Positions 25,712-34,182 of a stretch of DNA of 64,000 nt are shown piece after piece. Source of the DNA: CALRQJ02 sp943370285 (GTDB lineage Bacteria > Bacteroidota > Bacteroidia > Chitinophagales > Chitinophagaceae); contig CALRQJ020000010.1 in the NCBI GenBank assembly GCA_943370285.1, positions 62,001-126,000 of the forward strand. The letters run 5' to 3'. The first letter of the stretch is position 1, and the number at the start of each line of letters is the position of its first letter. The position numbers were made by a program, and so were the translations under genes. The notes beneath the pieces were generated by a model that saw only the letters and a program-made list of their open reading frames with translations, did no database searches and was not told the origin of the DNA.

Positions 25712-25746
25712 TTCAAAAGTTTAAGCGTTCAAAAGTTCAAGCGTTC
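25712..25746. repeat. short tandem repeat between the amidohydrolase genes
   Basis: A 16-base unit, TTCAAAAGTTTAAGCG then TTCAAAAGTTCAAGCG, followed by a partial third unit. It fills most of the intergenic gap. Confidence 0.7.
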
Positions 25747-25765
25747 TCATCTTAAAATTACGAAA

Positions 25766-27076
25766 ATGAAAAAAATACTTTCCATACTAGCCCTCGGATG
25801 CTTTACTATAAGCAACTTATGGGCTCAAGAAACAGTATATCCGGGTAAGGAATACAAAGGATTACTGTTCATTAAAAATGCCACTATTCATGTGGGCAAC
25901 GGACAAGTGATTGCCAACGGCACCGTTAAAGTAAATAATGGCAAAATTGAAGCAGTTGGCCAAAACATTGCTATTCCTTCAGGTGATGTAAAAGTGGTAG
26001 ATGCCACTGGTAAGCATGTGTATCCCGGCTTAATTCTCTCTAGTTCTCAATTAGGCTTAGTAGAAGTAAATAGTGTAAGGGCAACACAAGATGCTACTGA
26101 AATTGGAGAATTAAATCCTAACGTTCGTTCTATTGTGGCGTACAATACCGACTCTAAAGTAACCAACACCTTACGCAATACAGGCATCTTATTTGCCAAT
26201 ATTGTACCGGATGGTGGTTTAATTTCCGGCTCATCTTCTTTAGTACAATTAGACGCTTGGAATTGGGAAGATGCCGCCTACCAAACCGATCATGGTATTC
26301 ACTTTAGAATGCCCTCTTTGTTGGCAAGACGTGGTGGACGTGGCGGCGGCCGGTTTGGTCAGCAGCCTGCCGGAGACCCAGTAAAGCAAGGCTTAGATAA
26401 TATTGAAAAAGTAAAAACCTTTTTCAAAGAAGCCAAAGCCTATTACGAAGCATCCATACATGCTACTACCAACCTAAAGTTTGAAGCAGTTAAAGGCTTA
26501 TTCAGCAAAAAACAAAAGTTGTTTGTGCATTGCAATATTGTAAAAGAAATGTTGATTGCCATCGACTTTGTAAAAGAGTTTGGATTTGATGTAGTGATTG
26601 TTGGTGGTGTAGATAGCTGGCAAATTGCAGACATCCTCAAGCAAAATAATATTGCCGTTATTTTAGATCAAATACACAGTTTACCAACTATGGTAGATGA
26701 TGATGTAGATCAACCGTTTAAAACACCTGCTATGTTACAAAAAGCAGGGGTATTATTTGCATTGAATGATGAAGATGGCAACAGCCGTTATCGTAACCTG
26801 CCTTTTAATGCAGGCACATCGGCCACTTATGGTTTAACCAAAGAAGAAGCATTGTCTGCCGTAACATTAAATGCAGCAAAAATATTAGGGGTTGATGCTA
26901 AAACCGGTTCGATTGAAACAGGTAAAGATGCCAATATTGTTGTTTGCGAAGGCGATTTGCTCGACATGAAATCGAATGTTATTACACATGCATTTATTCA
27001 AGGTCGTCAGTTAGATTTAACGGACAAAGCCAAACAGTTGTACGAAAGGTATAAGTACAAGTATGGTATTAAGTAA
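25766..27076 (+). CDS. secreted amidohydrolase-like protein lacking the HxH motif
   Basis: A 436-residue exported protein (signal peptide cleaved near LWA). It has the amidohydrolase composite domains at both ends (IKNATIHVGNGQVIANGTVK and GSIETGKDANIVVCEGDLL). Where the HxH metal motif is expected after VYPG, it reads LILSSSQLG, so two of the metal ligands are missing. Later residues (LFVHCN, LDQIHS, LNDED) retain some family features. A Gly/Arg-rich insertion (RRGGRGGGRFGQQ) lies near residue 190. It probably works with or regulates the preceding enzyme, in one operon ending in the following terminator. Confidence 0.85.
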   Translation: MKKILSILALGCFTISNLWAQETVYPGKEYKGLLFIKNATIHVGNGQVIANGTVKVNNGKIEAVGQNIAIPSGDVKVVDATGKHVYPGLILSSSQLGLVEVNSVRATQDATEIGELNPNVRSIVAYNTDSKVTNTLRNTGILFANIVPDGGLISGSSSLVQLDAWNWEDAAYQTDHGIHFRMPSLLARRGGRGGGRFGQQPAGDPVKQGLDNIEKVKTFFKEAKAYYEASIHATTNLKFEAVKGLFSKKQKLFVHCNIVKEMLIAIDFVKEFGFDVVIVGGVDSWQIADILKQNNIAVILDQIHSLPTMVDDDVDQPFKTPAMLQKAGVLFALNDEDGNSRYRNLPFNAGTSATYGLTKEEALSAVTLNAAKILGVDAKTGSIETGKDANIVVCEGDLLDMKSNVITHAFIQGRQLDLTDKAKQLYERYKYKYGIK

Positions 27077-27094
27077 TTAAACATCAACAAATTA

Positions 27095-27132
27095 AAAAAG
27101 AGGCAGGATATTGATCCTGCCTCTTTTTTTGT
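27095..27132 (+). terminator. terminator after the amidohydrolase operon
   Basis: AAAAGAGGCAGGAT and ATCCTGCCTCTTTT form a long stem with a very short loop, followed by a run of T. A textbook intrinsic terminator. Confidence 0.9.
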
Positions 27133-27188
27133 AGTCTTCATCCATTGGCCCTAAAAATATTGCATCAAATGTGGCGTTTACAGGCTTT

Positions 27189-27219
27189 TTGCCCGTATGC
27201 CTACTATCCGCTAATTTTG
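27189..27219 (+). promoter_or_regulatory. Bacteroidota promoter of lysS
   Basis: TTG (27189-27191), a 20-base spacer and TAATTTTG (27212-27219), an exact TAnnTTTG match. The predicted start lies ~17 bases before the lysS ATG at 27243. Confidence 0.6.
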
Positions 27220-27242
27220 CGGCACTTTATACGATACTTATT

Positions 27243-28763
27243 ATGAGTCAACCTTTAAGTGAGCAAGAATTAATACGCAGAGAAAAATTAGCCAAGTTGC
27301 AGCAGGCAGGCATCGATCCCTATCCTGCTCCATTATATCCTGTGAATGCTTTTTCAGAAGATATTAAAGCTGCATACAGCGAAGCAACCAAAGAACAATT
27401 TACCAATGTTTGTGTGGCCGGTCGTATCATGAGTATGAACGATAAGGGTAAAGTGTTTTTCATCAAAATTCAAGATACCAAGGGCATCATTCAATTGTAT
27501 GTAAAACGAGATGATTTATATCCCGGAGAAGATAAAACCGAATGGGAAGTATTGGTAAAACATGGCTTGGATTTAGGTGACATTATTGGTGTAACCGGAT
27601 TTGTGTTCATTACCAAAACCGGCGAAACATCTATCCATGCTCAAACGCTTACTTTATTGACCAAAAGTTTAAAACCATTACCGGTAGTAAAAAGAGATGA
27701 AGAAGGAAATGTATACGACGAAGTAACCGATCCTGAGTTTCGTTATCGCCAGCGCTATGCCGATTTAATCATCAACCCTAATGTAAAACATACGTTTTTA
27801 CAACGTACTATGTTGATGAATACCATTAGAGATTTTCTGAATCAACAAGGTGCTATCGAAGTAGATACACCGGTGTTGCAGGCTATTCCCGGTGGTGCTG
27901 CGGCCCGTCCGTTTATTACGCATCACAATGCATTGGATATCCCTTTGTATATGCGTATTGCCAATGAATTGTATTTGAAGCGATTAATAGTAGGTGGCTT
28001 TGATTGGGTATATGAGTTCAGTCGCAACTTCAGAAATGAGGGAATGGACAGAACACACAATCCAGAATTTACGGTGCTAGAATGGTACACAGCCTACAAA
28101 GATTATTTCTGGATGATGGAAATAACCGAACAATTGTTTGAGAAAATTGCACTGGCTTTGCATGGCACTACTGATGTACAAGTGGGTGATAAAGTATTGA
28201 GCTTTAAAGCACCTTTCAAACGTATTTCTATTCATGATGCCATCAAAGAAAATACTGGCATTGATGTAAGTGAGTTGGATGAAGCCGGGTTGAGAGCAGT
28301 TTGTCAGCAATTGCATATTCCCGTACAACCTAGCATGGGCAAGGGCAAACTGATTGATGAAATTTTTGGCGCTAAAGCCGAAGGCACATTCATTCAACCA
28401 ACATTTATTATAGATTATCCGGTAGAAATGAGTCCGCTGACCAAAAAACACCGCAGCAAACCCGGATTGGTAGAACGCTTTGAGTTGATGGTTAATGGCA
28501 AAGAAATTGCCAATGCTTATACCGAGTTAAACGATCCTATTGACCAAAGAGAACGCTTTGAAGAACAAATCAAATTAATGGAACGTGGCGATGATGAAGC
28601 TATGTTTATTGATTACGATTTTCTGAGAGCATTAGAATATGGTATGCCGCCAACAAGTGGTATTGGTATTGGAATTGATAGATTATGTATGCTAATGACC
28701 AATCAACCGAGCATACAAGATGTGTTGTTGTTTCCGCAAATGCGACCTGAAAAAACAGATTAA
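27243..28763 (+). CDS. lysS: lysyl-tRNA synthetase, class II
   Basis: A 506-residue enzyme that charges tRNA-Lys in the cytoplasm. The N-terminal OB fold (~55-175) begins VCVAGRIMSMNDKGKVFFIK. Class II motifs follow: motif 1 near FLNQQGAIEVDTPVLQ, motif 2 FSRNFRNEGMDRTHNPEFT and motif 3 PTSGIGIGIDRLCML. The start is at 27243 (MSQPLSEQEL), because the earlier in-frame opening at 27171 lies upstream of a good promoter. It is monocistronic, with a terminator shortly after. Confidence 0.97.
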   Translation: MSQPLSEQELIRREKLAKLQQAGIDPYPAPLYPVNAFSEDIKAAYSEATKEQFTNVCVAGRIMSMNDKGKVFFIKIQDTKGIIQLYVKRDDLYPGEDKTEWEVLVKHGLDLGDIIGVTGFVFITKTGETSIHAQTLTLLTKSLKPLPVVKRDEEGNVYDEVTDPEFRYRQRYADLIINPNVKHTFLQRTMLMNTIRDFLNQQGAIEVDTPVLQAIPGGAAARPFITHHNALDIPLYMRIANELYLKRLIVGGFDWVYEFSRNFRNEGMDRTHNPEFTVLEWYTAYKDYFWMMEITEQLFEKIALALHGTTDVQVGDKVLSFKAPFKRISIHDAIKENTGIDVSELDEAGLRAVCQQLHIPVQPSMGKGKLIDEIFGAKAEGTFIQPTFIIDYPVEMSPLTKKHRSKPGLVERFELMVNGKEIANAYTELNDPIDQRERFEEQIKLMERGDDEAMFIDYDFLRALEYGMPPTSGIGIGIDRLCMLMTNQPSIQDVLLFPQMRPEKTD

Positions 28764-28781
28764 TGGTATCGACAAAATACC

Positions 28782-28812
28782 GCTGCCACACCACAAAGTG
28801 TGGCAGTTTTGT
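28782..28812 (+). terminator. terminator after lysS
   Basis: CTGCCACAC (28783-28791) and GTGTGGCAG (28798-28806) form a perfect 9-bp stem, followed by TTTTG. Confidence 0.85.
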
Positions 28813-28867
28813 TTAGCAAAACCAACAAACTTATTTACCTTGCTATCATTGGTCTTAATTGAATATC

Positions 28868-29743
28868 ATGAAAGTTGCCGGATTTACCTTTATTAGAAAT
28901 GCCATCAAGTTTGATTATCCTGTTAAGGAAGCCATTCTATCTATTTTACCCATTTGCGATGAAATGATTGTTGCTGTTGGCAACTCAGATGATGCCACAA
29001 GAGCATTGATAGCAAGCATTGCTCCGGATAAAATTAAAATCATTGATACGGTTTGGGATGAATCATTAAAAGAAGGCGGAAGGGTGTTGGCCGACGAAAC
29101 CAATAAAGCTTTTGCAGCCATTAGCAGCGATGCCGATTGGTGTTTTTATATTCAGGGTGATGAAGGTATGCATGAACAATATTTGCCTGTTGTAAAAGCG
29201 GCTATGGAAAAATGGAAAGCCGATGAAAATGTAGATGGATTACTATTTAAGTATTTACACTTTTATGGCAGTTACGATTATGTGGGCAACAGCAGCAAAT
29301 GGTATCCCAGAGAGATTCGGGTGATTAAAAATAATCCGGCGATATATTCTTATCAAGATGCACAAGGCTTTAGAAAAAAACCCGATACCAAGTTGAATGT
29401 GAAAGCGATTGATGCGTATATCTATCATTATGGTTGGGTGAGAGAGCCTTCGGCGATGCAAGCCAAATGGAACAATTTTGGTCGCTTTTGGAATGGCGAT
29501 GCTTGGAGTGTAGAAGCAGCAAAAACCTTTGCAGGTGAATTTGATTATTCGCAAATTGATAGTTTGAAAAAATTTACGGGTACACATCCTGCAGTGATGC
29601 AAGATCGCATCAGCCGAATGAATTGGCAATTTGATAGAGATTTGTCGTACAACAATTTAAAACTCAAAGACCGCTTTAAAAACTGGATTGAACAATTAAC
29701 GGGTAAGCGACCTTTTGATTACAAGAATTACAAAGCCATTTAA
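28868..29743 (+). CDS. family 2-like glycosyltransferase
   Basis: A 291-residue soluble protein. The start is the ATG at 28868; a TTG at 28859 is in frame but less likely. The N terminus FTFIRNAIKFDYPVKEAIL and the strand DEMIVAVGNSDDATRALI are the opening of a GT-A glycosyltransferase. WCFYIQGDEGMHEQYL carries a likely metal/nucleotide-binding acidic motif in place of DxD. The C-terminal half contains an aromatic-rich acceptor-like region. It probably transfers a sugar to a surface glycan; donor and acceptor unknown. The next gene starts two bases after its stop. Confidence 0.8.
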   Translation: MKVAGFTFIRNAIKFDYPVKEAILSILPICDEMIVAVGNSDDATRALIASIAPDKIKIIDTVWDESLKEGGRVLADETNKAFAAISSDADWCFYIQGDEGMHEQYLPVVKAAMEKWKADENVDGLLFKYLHFYGSYDYVGNSSKWYPREIRVIKNNPAIYSYQDAQGFRKKPDTKLNVKAIDAYIYHYGWVREPSAMQAKWNNFGRFWNGDAWSVEAAKTFAGEFDYSQIDSLKKFTGTHPAVMQDRISRMNWQFDRDLSYNNLKLKDRFKNWIEQLTGKRPFDYKNYKAI

Positions 29744-29745
29744 CC

Positions 29746-30114
29746 ATGTCACAGCCAGTGTTTCATAAAATAGTGCCAAGCTTGCCTGTAAAAAACATGC
29801 AAGCTACACTTGATTATTATTGTAATGTGTTGGGCTTTTCCGAACCATGGACATGGGGCAATCCCGTAAGAGATGGTGGTTGTACTAGAAACGAATTGAA
29901 GATGTTTTTCCTTCAAAACGAAGCCTTAGCCCAACAATGTATTGGGTTGGGATTAATGTTATATGTAACAGACATAGATGCCATTTACGAAGAATGGATG
30001 AAGAAAGGTATTCCTATTGCATCCGCTCTGCACAACTACGAATACGGCATTAGAGAATTTGCCATTGTTGATTGCAATGGATATTATTTGAGGATTGCGT
30101 CGGAAGAGAAATAA
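29746..30114 (+). CDS. VOC (glyoxalase/bleomycin-resistance) family protein
   Basis: A 122-residue VOC-fold protein with both beta-alpha-beta-beta-beta halves (KIVPSLPVKNMQATLDYYCN and GLMLYVTDIDAIYEEWMKKG) and the terminal FAIVDCNGYYLRIA. Family members bind a metal and small molecules, or give drug resistance by binding; ligands cannot be predicted here. It is coupled to the glycosyltransferase gene by a two-base gap. Confidence 0.85.
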   Translation: MSQPVFHKIVPSLPVKNMQATLDYYCNVLGFSEPWTWGNPVRDGGCTRNELKMFFLQNEALAQQCIGLGLMLYVTDIDAIYEEWMKKGIPIASALHNYEYGIREFAIVDCNGYYLRIASEEK

Positions 30115-30135
30115 CAACATAAATATTCGATTTTC

Positions 30136-30951
30136 ATGAATCAAATAAAGCTGAATGACATTCTAAGAATTGATGATTTAAAGAATGTTAAGGTGAGATT
30201 TAATTTGATGTTCGCTAACAATTGGAATCCTATTGAGATATTCAAAAACAAAGAGTTTGAAACAATCTTACGTGGACAATATTGGAATTATAATAAAAAC
30301 AAGTCTTACAAAGAGGGTCAAATAACAATTGGGTTTATTAGAATAAAAAGCAACGAAAATTTATGGTTACTTTTTCATGTGGGGAGAATAACAAAAGATT
30401 TAAACGTATTTAATGGTGTTGGCTTTGAATATGAAACGCTTGTTGAGTACGAAAAATACTTTGGTCGTTTGATAGTCAAGTTTAAGAATACTTCTCAAAA
30501 TATGATACGAACTGCCACTTCAGTTATGGATGATTGTGAAGTAGTGCAAATATTGCCAGACACATTTGATAATGATATATTTCCAGGTTACGACAAAGTC
30601 AATCTTAGTTGGGATGATTTGACAAGAGTGTTAGAAAAAGAAAGCTGGAAAACTGCGCTACAAAATCAAAAAGGGATTTATCTAATTTCTGATACTTCAA
30701 ATGGCAAAAAATATGTTGGTTCAGCTTATGGAGAAAATATGATTTTAGGTCGTTGGAAATCCTACGTTAAAACAGACCATGGCGGAAATTCAGAACTAAA
30801 AAAACTTGAATATGGGCATATAAGAAAATACTTTAGATATTCAATCTTAGATATTTTTAAATCTACAACAGACGACAATCTTATTATTCAAAGAGAAAGT
30901 TGGTGGAAAGAAGTGCTTCAAACTAGAGAATTCGGTTATAACGAAAACTAA
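30136..30951 (+). CDS. GIY-YIG nuclease-domain protein with unknown N-terminal region
   Basis: A 271-residue protein. The C-terminal ~95 residues form a GIY-YIG domain: KGIYLISDT (Gly180-Ile-Tyr182), KKYVGSAYG (Tyr193-Val-Gly195), catalytic Arg206 in LGRWKSY and Glu254 in IQRESWWK. The N-terminal ~170 residues are beta-rich and not recognised; they could confer DNA binding or specificity. Base composition and codon use look more AT-rich than in its neighbours, which suggests acquisition. Similar proteins can be stand-alone nucleases or defence genes; there is no partner gene here. Confidence 0.85.
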   Translation: MNQIKLNDILRIDDLKNVKVRFNLMFANNWNPIEIFKNKEFETILRGQYWNYNKNKSYKEGQITIGFIRIKSNENLWLLFHVGRITKDLNVFNGVGFEYETLVEYEKYFGRLIVKFKNTSQNMIRTATSVMDDCEVVQILPDTFDNDIFPGYDKVNLSWDDLTRVLEKESWKTALQNQKGIYLISDTSNGKKYVGSAYGENMILGRWKSYVKTDHGGNSELKKLEYGHIRKYFRYSILDIFKSTTDDNLIIQRESWWKEVLQTREFGYNEN

Positions 30952-30971
30952 ATCCATAACAATTCTATCCC

Positions 30972-32171
30972 TTACAAATAACTCAACCACCATTTTTCTT
31001 TGTGATTGGTTTTGTACTTATTGTACCAATTACACAATGGATACAATGCTACCACAACACCAATCCATACAACATAGGTCATCGGTAAATTAAATCCTTC
31101 GCCGGGGGCAACAAATAAGAAGGGCATATTTTGTGCTAAGTTGAAAGCATCATCAATAGTATGACCATTAACAAAGAATATAACAGTGGCAACAAGATGA
31201 ATGAGGTAAAGGTGCAGGATGTAGTAGAAAAAAGCAGTTCTGCCAAACACCTGCATGATATTGGTAAAGCGGTTTTTAATGTTTTCTATTCCGGCTAAAG
31301 CCAATAATCCAATGCCTATGGTAATGCTGTGGTACAATAAAGAAGGTGGATATTTATGTACATCCATGAACGATAAAAAAGTGTAGAGACTATTTTTTTG
31401 AGTGGTCCAAGGTTTTGGGTCGCCATAGAAATTAGCAAAGCGAAGGGCAACAAAAAAGAGTATTAAAGCTGTGCCTGTTTGCAACAATATTTTTTTTCTT
31501 TTTGCTGCTGAATAATCTGCCGTAAACCAAGTGCCGGCACAATAACCCAAGATCATCAACCCTGTCCACGGTAAAAACGGATAAGCAATAATTAAAAAGT
31601 GATTGGGTGCATAGGGGTAAAAAGCAAAACTGCCGCTGTGCAATAAATCCCACCAAAAATTAGCTTTAAAACCCGGTGCTTTTTCAATAAAGTCTAATGC
31701 GTTATGTCCAAACACAATCATCAAACCTAATACCAACAACAGTTTATACGGAACTTTTACCAGTAACAACAAACCAATAATTACCATACTTATGCCAATG
31801 GCCCAAATCACCTGAAACGCAATCACATTAAAGAAAGGATTAAATGTCCATGCAAATGAAATGATTACACATTCGGCAACAATCAACCATAATCCTCTTT
31901 TTACTAAAAAGCTGCCTAATTGTTGTGAAGATTTTTTTAAGCCCTGTAAATAGATAGACACGCCGGAAAGAAATACAAACAGTGGTGCACATAGATGGGT
32001 AATCCAACGAGTAGCATACAATGCCGGTGTGGTTGTAGCTAAATTTAAGGGGTCATCAATATTGGCGCCAATATGTACATAATCTCTCACATGGTCCAAT
32101 GCCATAATCACCATGATAATGCCTCGTAAAATATCTATCGACTCAATTCTTTTTGGCGCTAATGTTGTCAT
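30972..32171 (-). CDS. multi-span membrane protein, DUF1624/HGSNAT-like acyltransferase
   Basis: A 399-residue inner-membrane protein with about ten hydrophobic helices. The start is set at 32171 (MTTLAPKRIESIDILRG) rather than the longer frame. The opening RIESIDILRGIIMVIMALDH with RDYVH is the DUF1624/heparan-alpha-glucosaminide N-acetyltransferase signature, whose His is catalytic in the eukaryotic enzyme. It may acetylate a sugar or cell-wall glycan across the membrane. It converges with the GIY-YIG gene 20 bases away. Confidence 0.85.
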   Translation of the reverse strand: MTTLAPKRIESIDILRGIIMVIMALDHVRDYVHIGANIDDPLNLATTTPALYATRWITHLCAPLFVFLSGVSIYLQGLKKSSQQLGSFLVKRGLWLIVAECVIISFAWTFNPFFNVIAFQVIWAIGISMVIIGLLLLVKVPYKLLLVLGLMIVFGHNALDFIEKAPGFKANFWWDLLHSGSFAFYPYAPNHFLIIAYPFLPWTGLMILGYCAGTWFTADYSAAKRKKILLQTGTALILFFVALRFANFYGDPKPWTTQKNSLYTFLSFMDVHKYPPSLLYHSITIGIGLLALAGIENIKNRFTNIMQVFGRTAFFYYILHLYLIHLVATVIFFVNGHTIDDAFNLAQNMPFLFVAPGEGFNLPMTYVVWIGVVVALYPLCNWYNKYKTNHKEKWWLSYL

Positions 32172-32206
32172 TGTTGGTATACATTTATTTCGACCACTTT
32201 TATAAA

Positions 32207-32235
32207 AAAACTGCCACACTACACGAGTATGGCAG
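32207..32235 (-). terminator. terminator after the 32259-32672 gene
   Basis: On the minus strand CTGCCATACT pairs with AGTGTGGCAG (one mismatch) around a short loop and is followed by a run of seven T, 24 bases after the stop codon. Confidence 0.8.
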
Positions 32236-32258
32236 CTATCGTTAACATTGTCAAATAC

Positions 32259-32672
32259 TTAATCACTCATTTTCGAATTTACAAAACCAATGACGGCACC
32301 TGATAAACCACCCATAATGCCCGAAACTGCAACATCGGTTAATGTGAGCACCAAGTCGGCAATATTTGATGTGGCAAACATCACCAAATCCCAACCACAG
32401 GCCATCAAAACACCGGTGATAATTCCTGTAATTAGCCCATCGCCAACCGTATTTACATTTGCCCGTTGAAAGATGTAAGCATACAATAATCCAAACCCAA
32501 TATTACCGGCAATTAATGCCCAGTATATCATTTGATCTTCCGGCTTACTTACATTTTGTACGGTATGTTTTGCAGCAAAATCCATGAGCAGCATGCCATA
32601 AATTACCCATCCTGCAAAGAAAGAAACAGTACCACCGGCAATGCCGCCGGCCAATAGTTTTTTAATGTTCAT
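32259..32672 (-). CDS. small four-helix membrane protein
   Basis: A 137-residue inner-membrane protein. Hydrophobic helices lie at roughly 5-28, 50-70, 80-100 and 108-133, with glycine-rich first and last helices (LLAGGIAGGTVSFFAGWVIY, GIMGGLSGAVIGFVN). It resembles DUF1761-like integral membrane proteins of unknown role. It is likely transcribed alone, given a promoter-like match at 32698-32728 and its own terminator. Confidence 0.7.
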   Translation of the reverse strand: MNIKKLLAGGIAGGTVSFFAGWVIYGMLLMDFAAKHTVQNVSKPEDQMIYWALIAGNIGFGLLYAYIFQRANVNTVGDGLITGIITGVLMACGWDLVMFATSNIADLVLTLTDVAVSGIMGGLSGAVIGFVNSKMSD

Positions 32673-32697
32673 AGCAGTAGTTTTAAGGTTAATGCTA

Positions 32698-32728
32698 CCA
32701 AATTAATCAACAGCCTTGGTACTTGCAA
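32698..32728 (-). promoter_or_regulatory. promoter-like element of the 32259-32672 gene
   Basis: On the minus strand TTG (32728-32726), a 20-base spacer and TAATTTGG (32705-32698) resemble the -33/-7 pair. The -7 box is one T short of TAnnTTTG. The TSS would lie close to the ATG at 32672. Confidence 0.4.
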
Positions 32729-32751
32729 GCCGAGTTATGAACATTTTAAAC

Positions 32752-33570
32752 TTACACAAATAAATCTTGGTACAACTGTGCACCTGGCACCACACTATAA
32801 GCACTTAAGTCTGTAATGCCTTCGTTGGCTAAAACTATTTCATCAATAAATGTATTACCGGTATAGGCCAGATTGGTTTTGCTTAAAATATAATACACTG
32901 CATCGGCTAAGATGGCCGGTGTACGACTCATTTTAGCTAAAGCATCGCCGCCTAGTAAATTTCTTACTGCAGCAGTATCAATCGTTGTTCTTGGCCAAAT
33001 GGCGTTAGATGCAATACCTTCTTTTTTAAACTCTTCGGCCCAACCCAATGCCATCATGCTCATATTAAATTTACTCATGGTGTAAGCCACATGTGGTCCT
33101 AACCATTTTGGAACAATATTGATGGGCGGAGATAGAGTTAAGATATGCGGATTGTTACCCTTTTTTAAATAGGGCACACAAGCCTTGGTCATTAAAAAAG
33201 TACCCCTAACGTTGATGTCATGCATCAAATCAAATCGTTTAGCTTCTGTTTGGCCGGTGTTGGTTAATGCTATGGCAGATGCATTGTTAATCAGTACATC
33301 AATACCACCAAACGTAGCAGCTGCTTTTTCAACCGCCGCTTGAATTTGATCTTCAAAACGAATATCTAATTGCAGTGCTAAGGCTTTACCACCGGCTTCT
33401 TCCACTTCTTGTGCTGCAGAAAAAATAGTACCACCCAATTTAGGGTTTTCTTCTACACTTTTGGCTGCAATCACAATGTTAGCACCTTCGGCGGCTAATT
33501 TTAAGGCTATGGCTTTACCAATACCTCGGCTGGCACCGGTAATAAAAACTGTTCTGTTTTGAAATGACAT
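32752..33570 (-). CDS. short-chain dehydrogenase/reductase, HSDL2-like
   Basis: A 272-residue SDR. The nucleotide loop is TGASRGIGKAIA (near residues 10-21), the NNAG equivalent is LINNASA, the catalytic Ser lies in LTLSPP and the YxxxK pair is in VAYTMSKFN. The sequence most resembles the SDR domain of hydroxysteroid-dehydrogenase-like protein 2, without the sterol-carrier C-terminal domain. It probably acts on a fatty or hydroxy-acyl substrate with NAD(P). The start is the ATG at 33570; a TTG two codons upstream is not preferred. Confidence 0.9.
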   Translation of the reverse strand: MSFQNRTVFITGASRGIGKAIALKLAAEGANIVIAAKSVEENPKLGGTIFSAAQEVEEAGGKALALQLDIRFEDQIQAAVEKAAATFGGIDVLINNASAIALTNTGQTEAKRFDLMHDINVRGTFLMTKACVPYLKKGNNPHILTLSPPINIVPKWLGPHVAYTMSKFNMSMMALGWAEEFKKEGIASNAIWPRTTIDTAAVRNLLGGDALAKMSRTPAILADAVYYILSKTNLAYTGNTFIDEIVLANEGITDLSAYSVVPGAQLYQDLFV

Positions 33571-33757
33571 ATGCAATGATTAGGCTATGAAGATAAAGGC
33601 AATTTAACTCCATAACAAAAAAGAAATCAAGTAGTACAAACATGTATTAACCCCTATTGTAAAGGATGATTTATGATGATTCTCCGTTTTAATATCGTAT
33701 TTCAAGTTACATCGGAACATTTTTCACTACCTTCAATATGCAAGCAAAACCACAACT

Positions 33758-34147
33758 ATGACTGTTAAGCGAATCGCTTTACTATTACTCATTGCATTTT
33801 ACCTCTTTGCAGGATTTAATCACTTTTGGCATCCTGAGTTTTATTATCCCTTAATTCCGCCTTATTTACAACAGTGGGACGATATGCTTAACATCATTGC
33901 CGGTATGGCCGAAATGTTGTTAGGTGTATTATTGTTTTTTAGAATGTCGAGAAAGTTTGCTGCTTACGGCATCATTCTCATGTTATTGGCATTTATTCCG
34001 GCTCATATTTATTTTATTGAAGCCAAGGGTTGTTTGTCAGATAGTTTGTGTGTGCCTTTATGGGTAGCATGGGCTAGGTTAGTAGTGGTACATCCTATTT
34101 TAATAGCTTGGGCTTGGTGGGTGAGAAAACCAACGCCTGGCTTTTAA
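33758..34147 (+). CDS. DoxX-like small membrane protein
   Basis: A 129-residue inner-membrane protein with four hydrophobic segments. It has the DoxX-like start ALLLLIAFYLFAGFNHFWHP, a middle IIAGMAEMLLGVLLFF and a C-terminal ARLVVVHPILIAWAWWV. Family members are linked to redox and respiratory processes, but the function here is unclear. It is followed 36 bases later by an alpha/beta-hydrolase gene on the same strand. Confidence 0.75.
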   Translation: MTVKRIALLLLIAFYLFAGFNHFWHPEFYYPLIPPYLQQWDDMLNIIAGMAEMLLGVLLFFRMSRKFAAYGIILMLLAFIPAHIYFIEAKGCLSDSLCVPLWVAWARLVVVHPILIAWAWWVRKPTPGF

Positions 34148-34182
34148 GTAATCTTATCAATTTTGTTTTAATACTTGTCATC

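Noticed and set aside
27171..27242. Longer N terminus for LysS
   Set aside because: It would begin upstream of a good -33/-7 promoter and adds a hydrophobic stretch not found in lysyl-tRNA synthetases.
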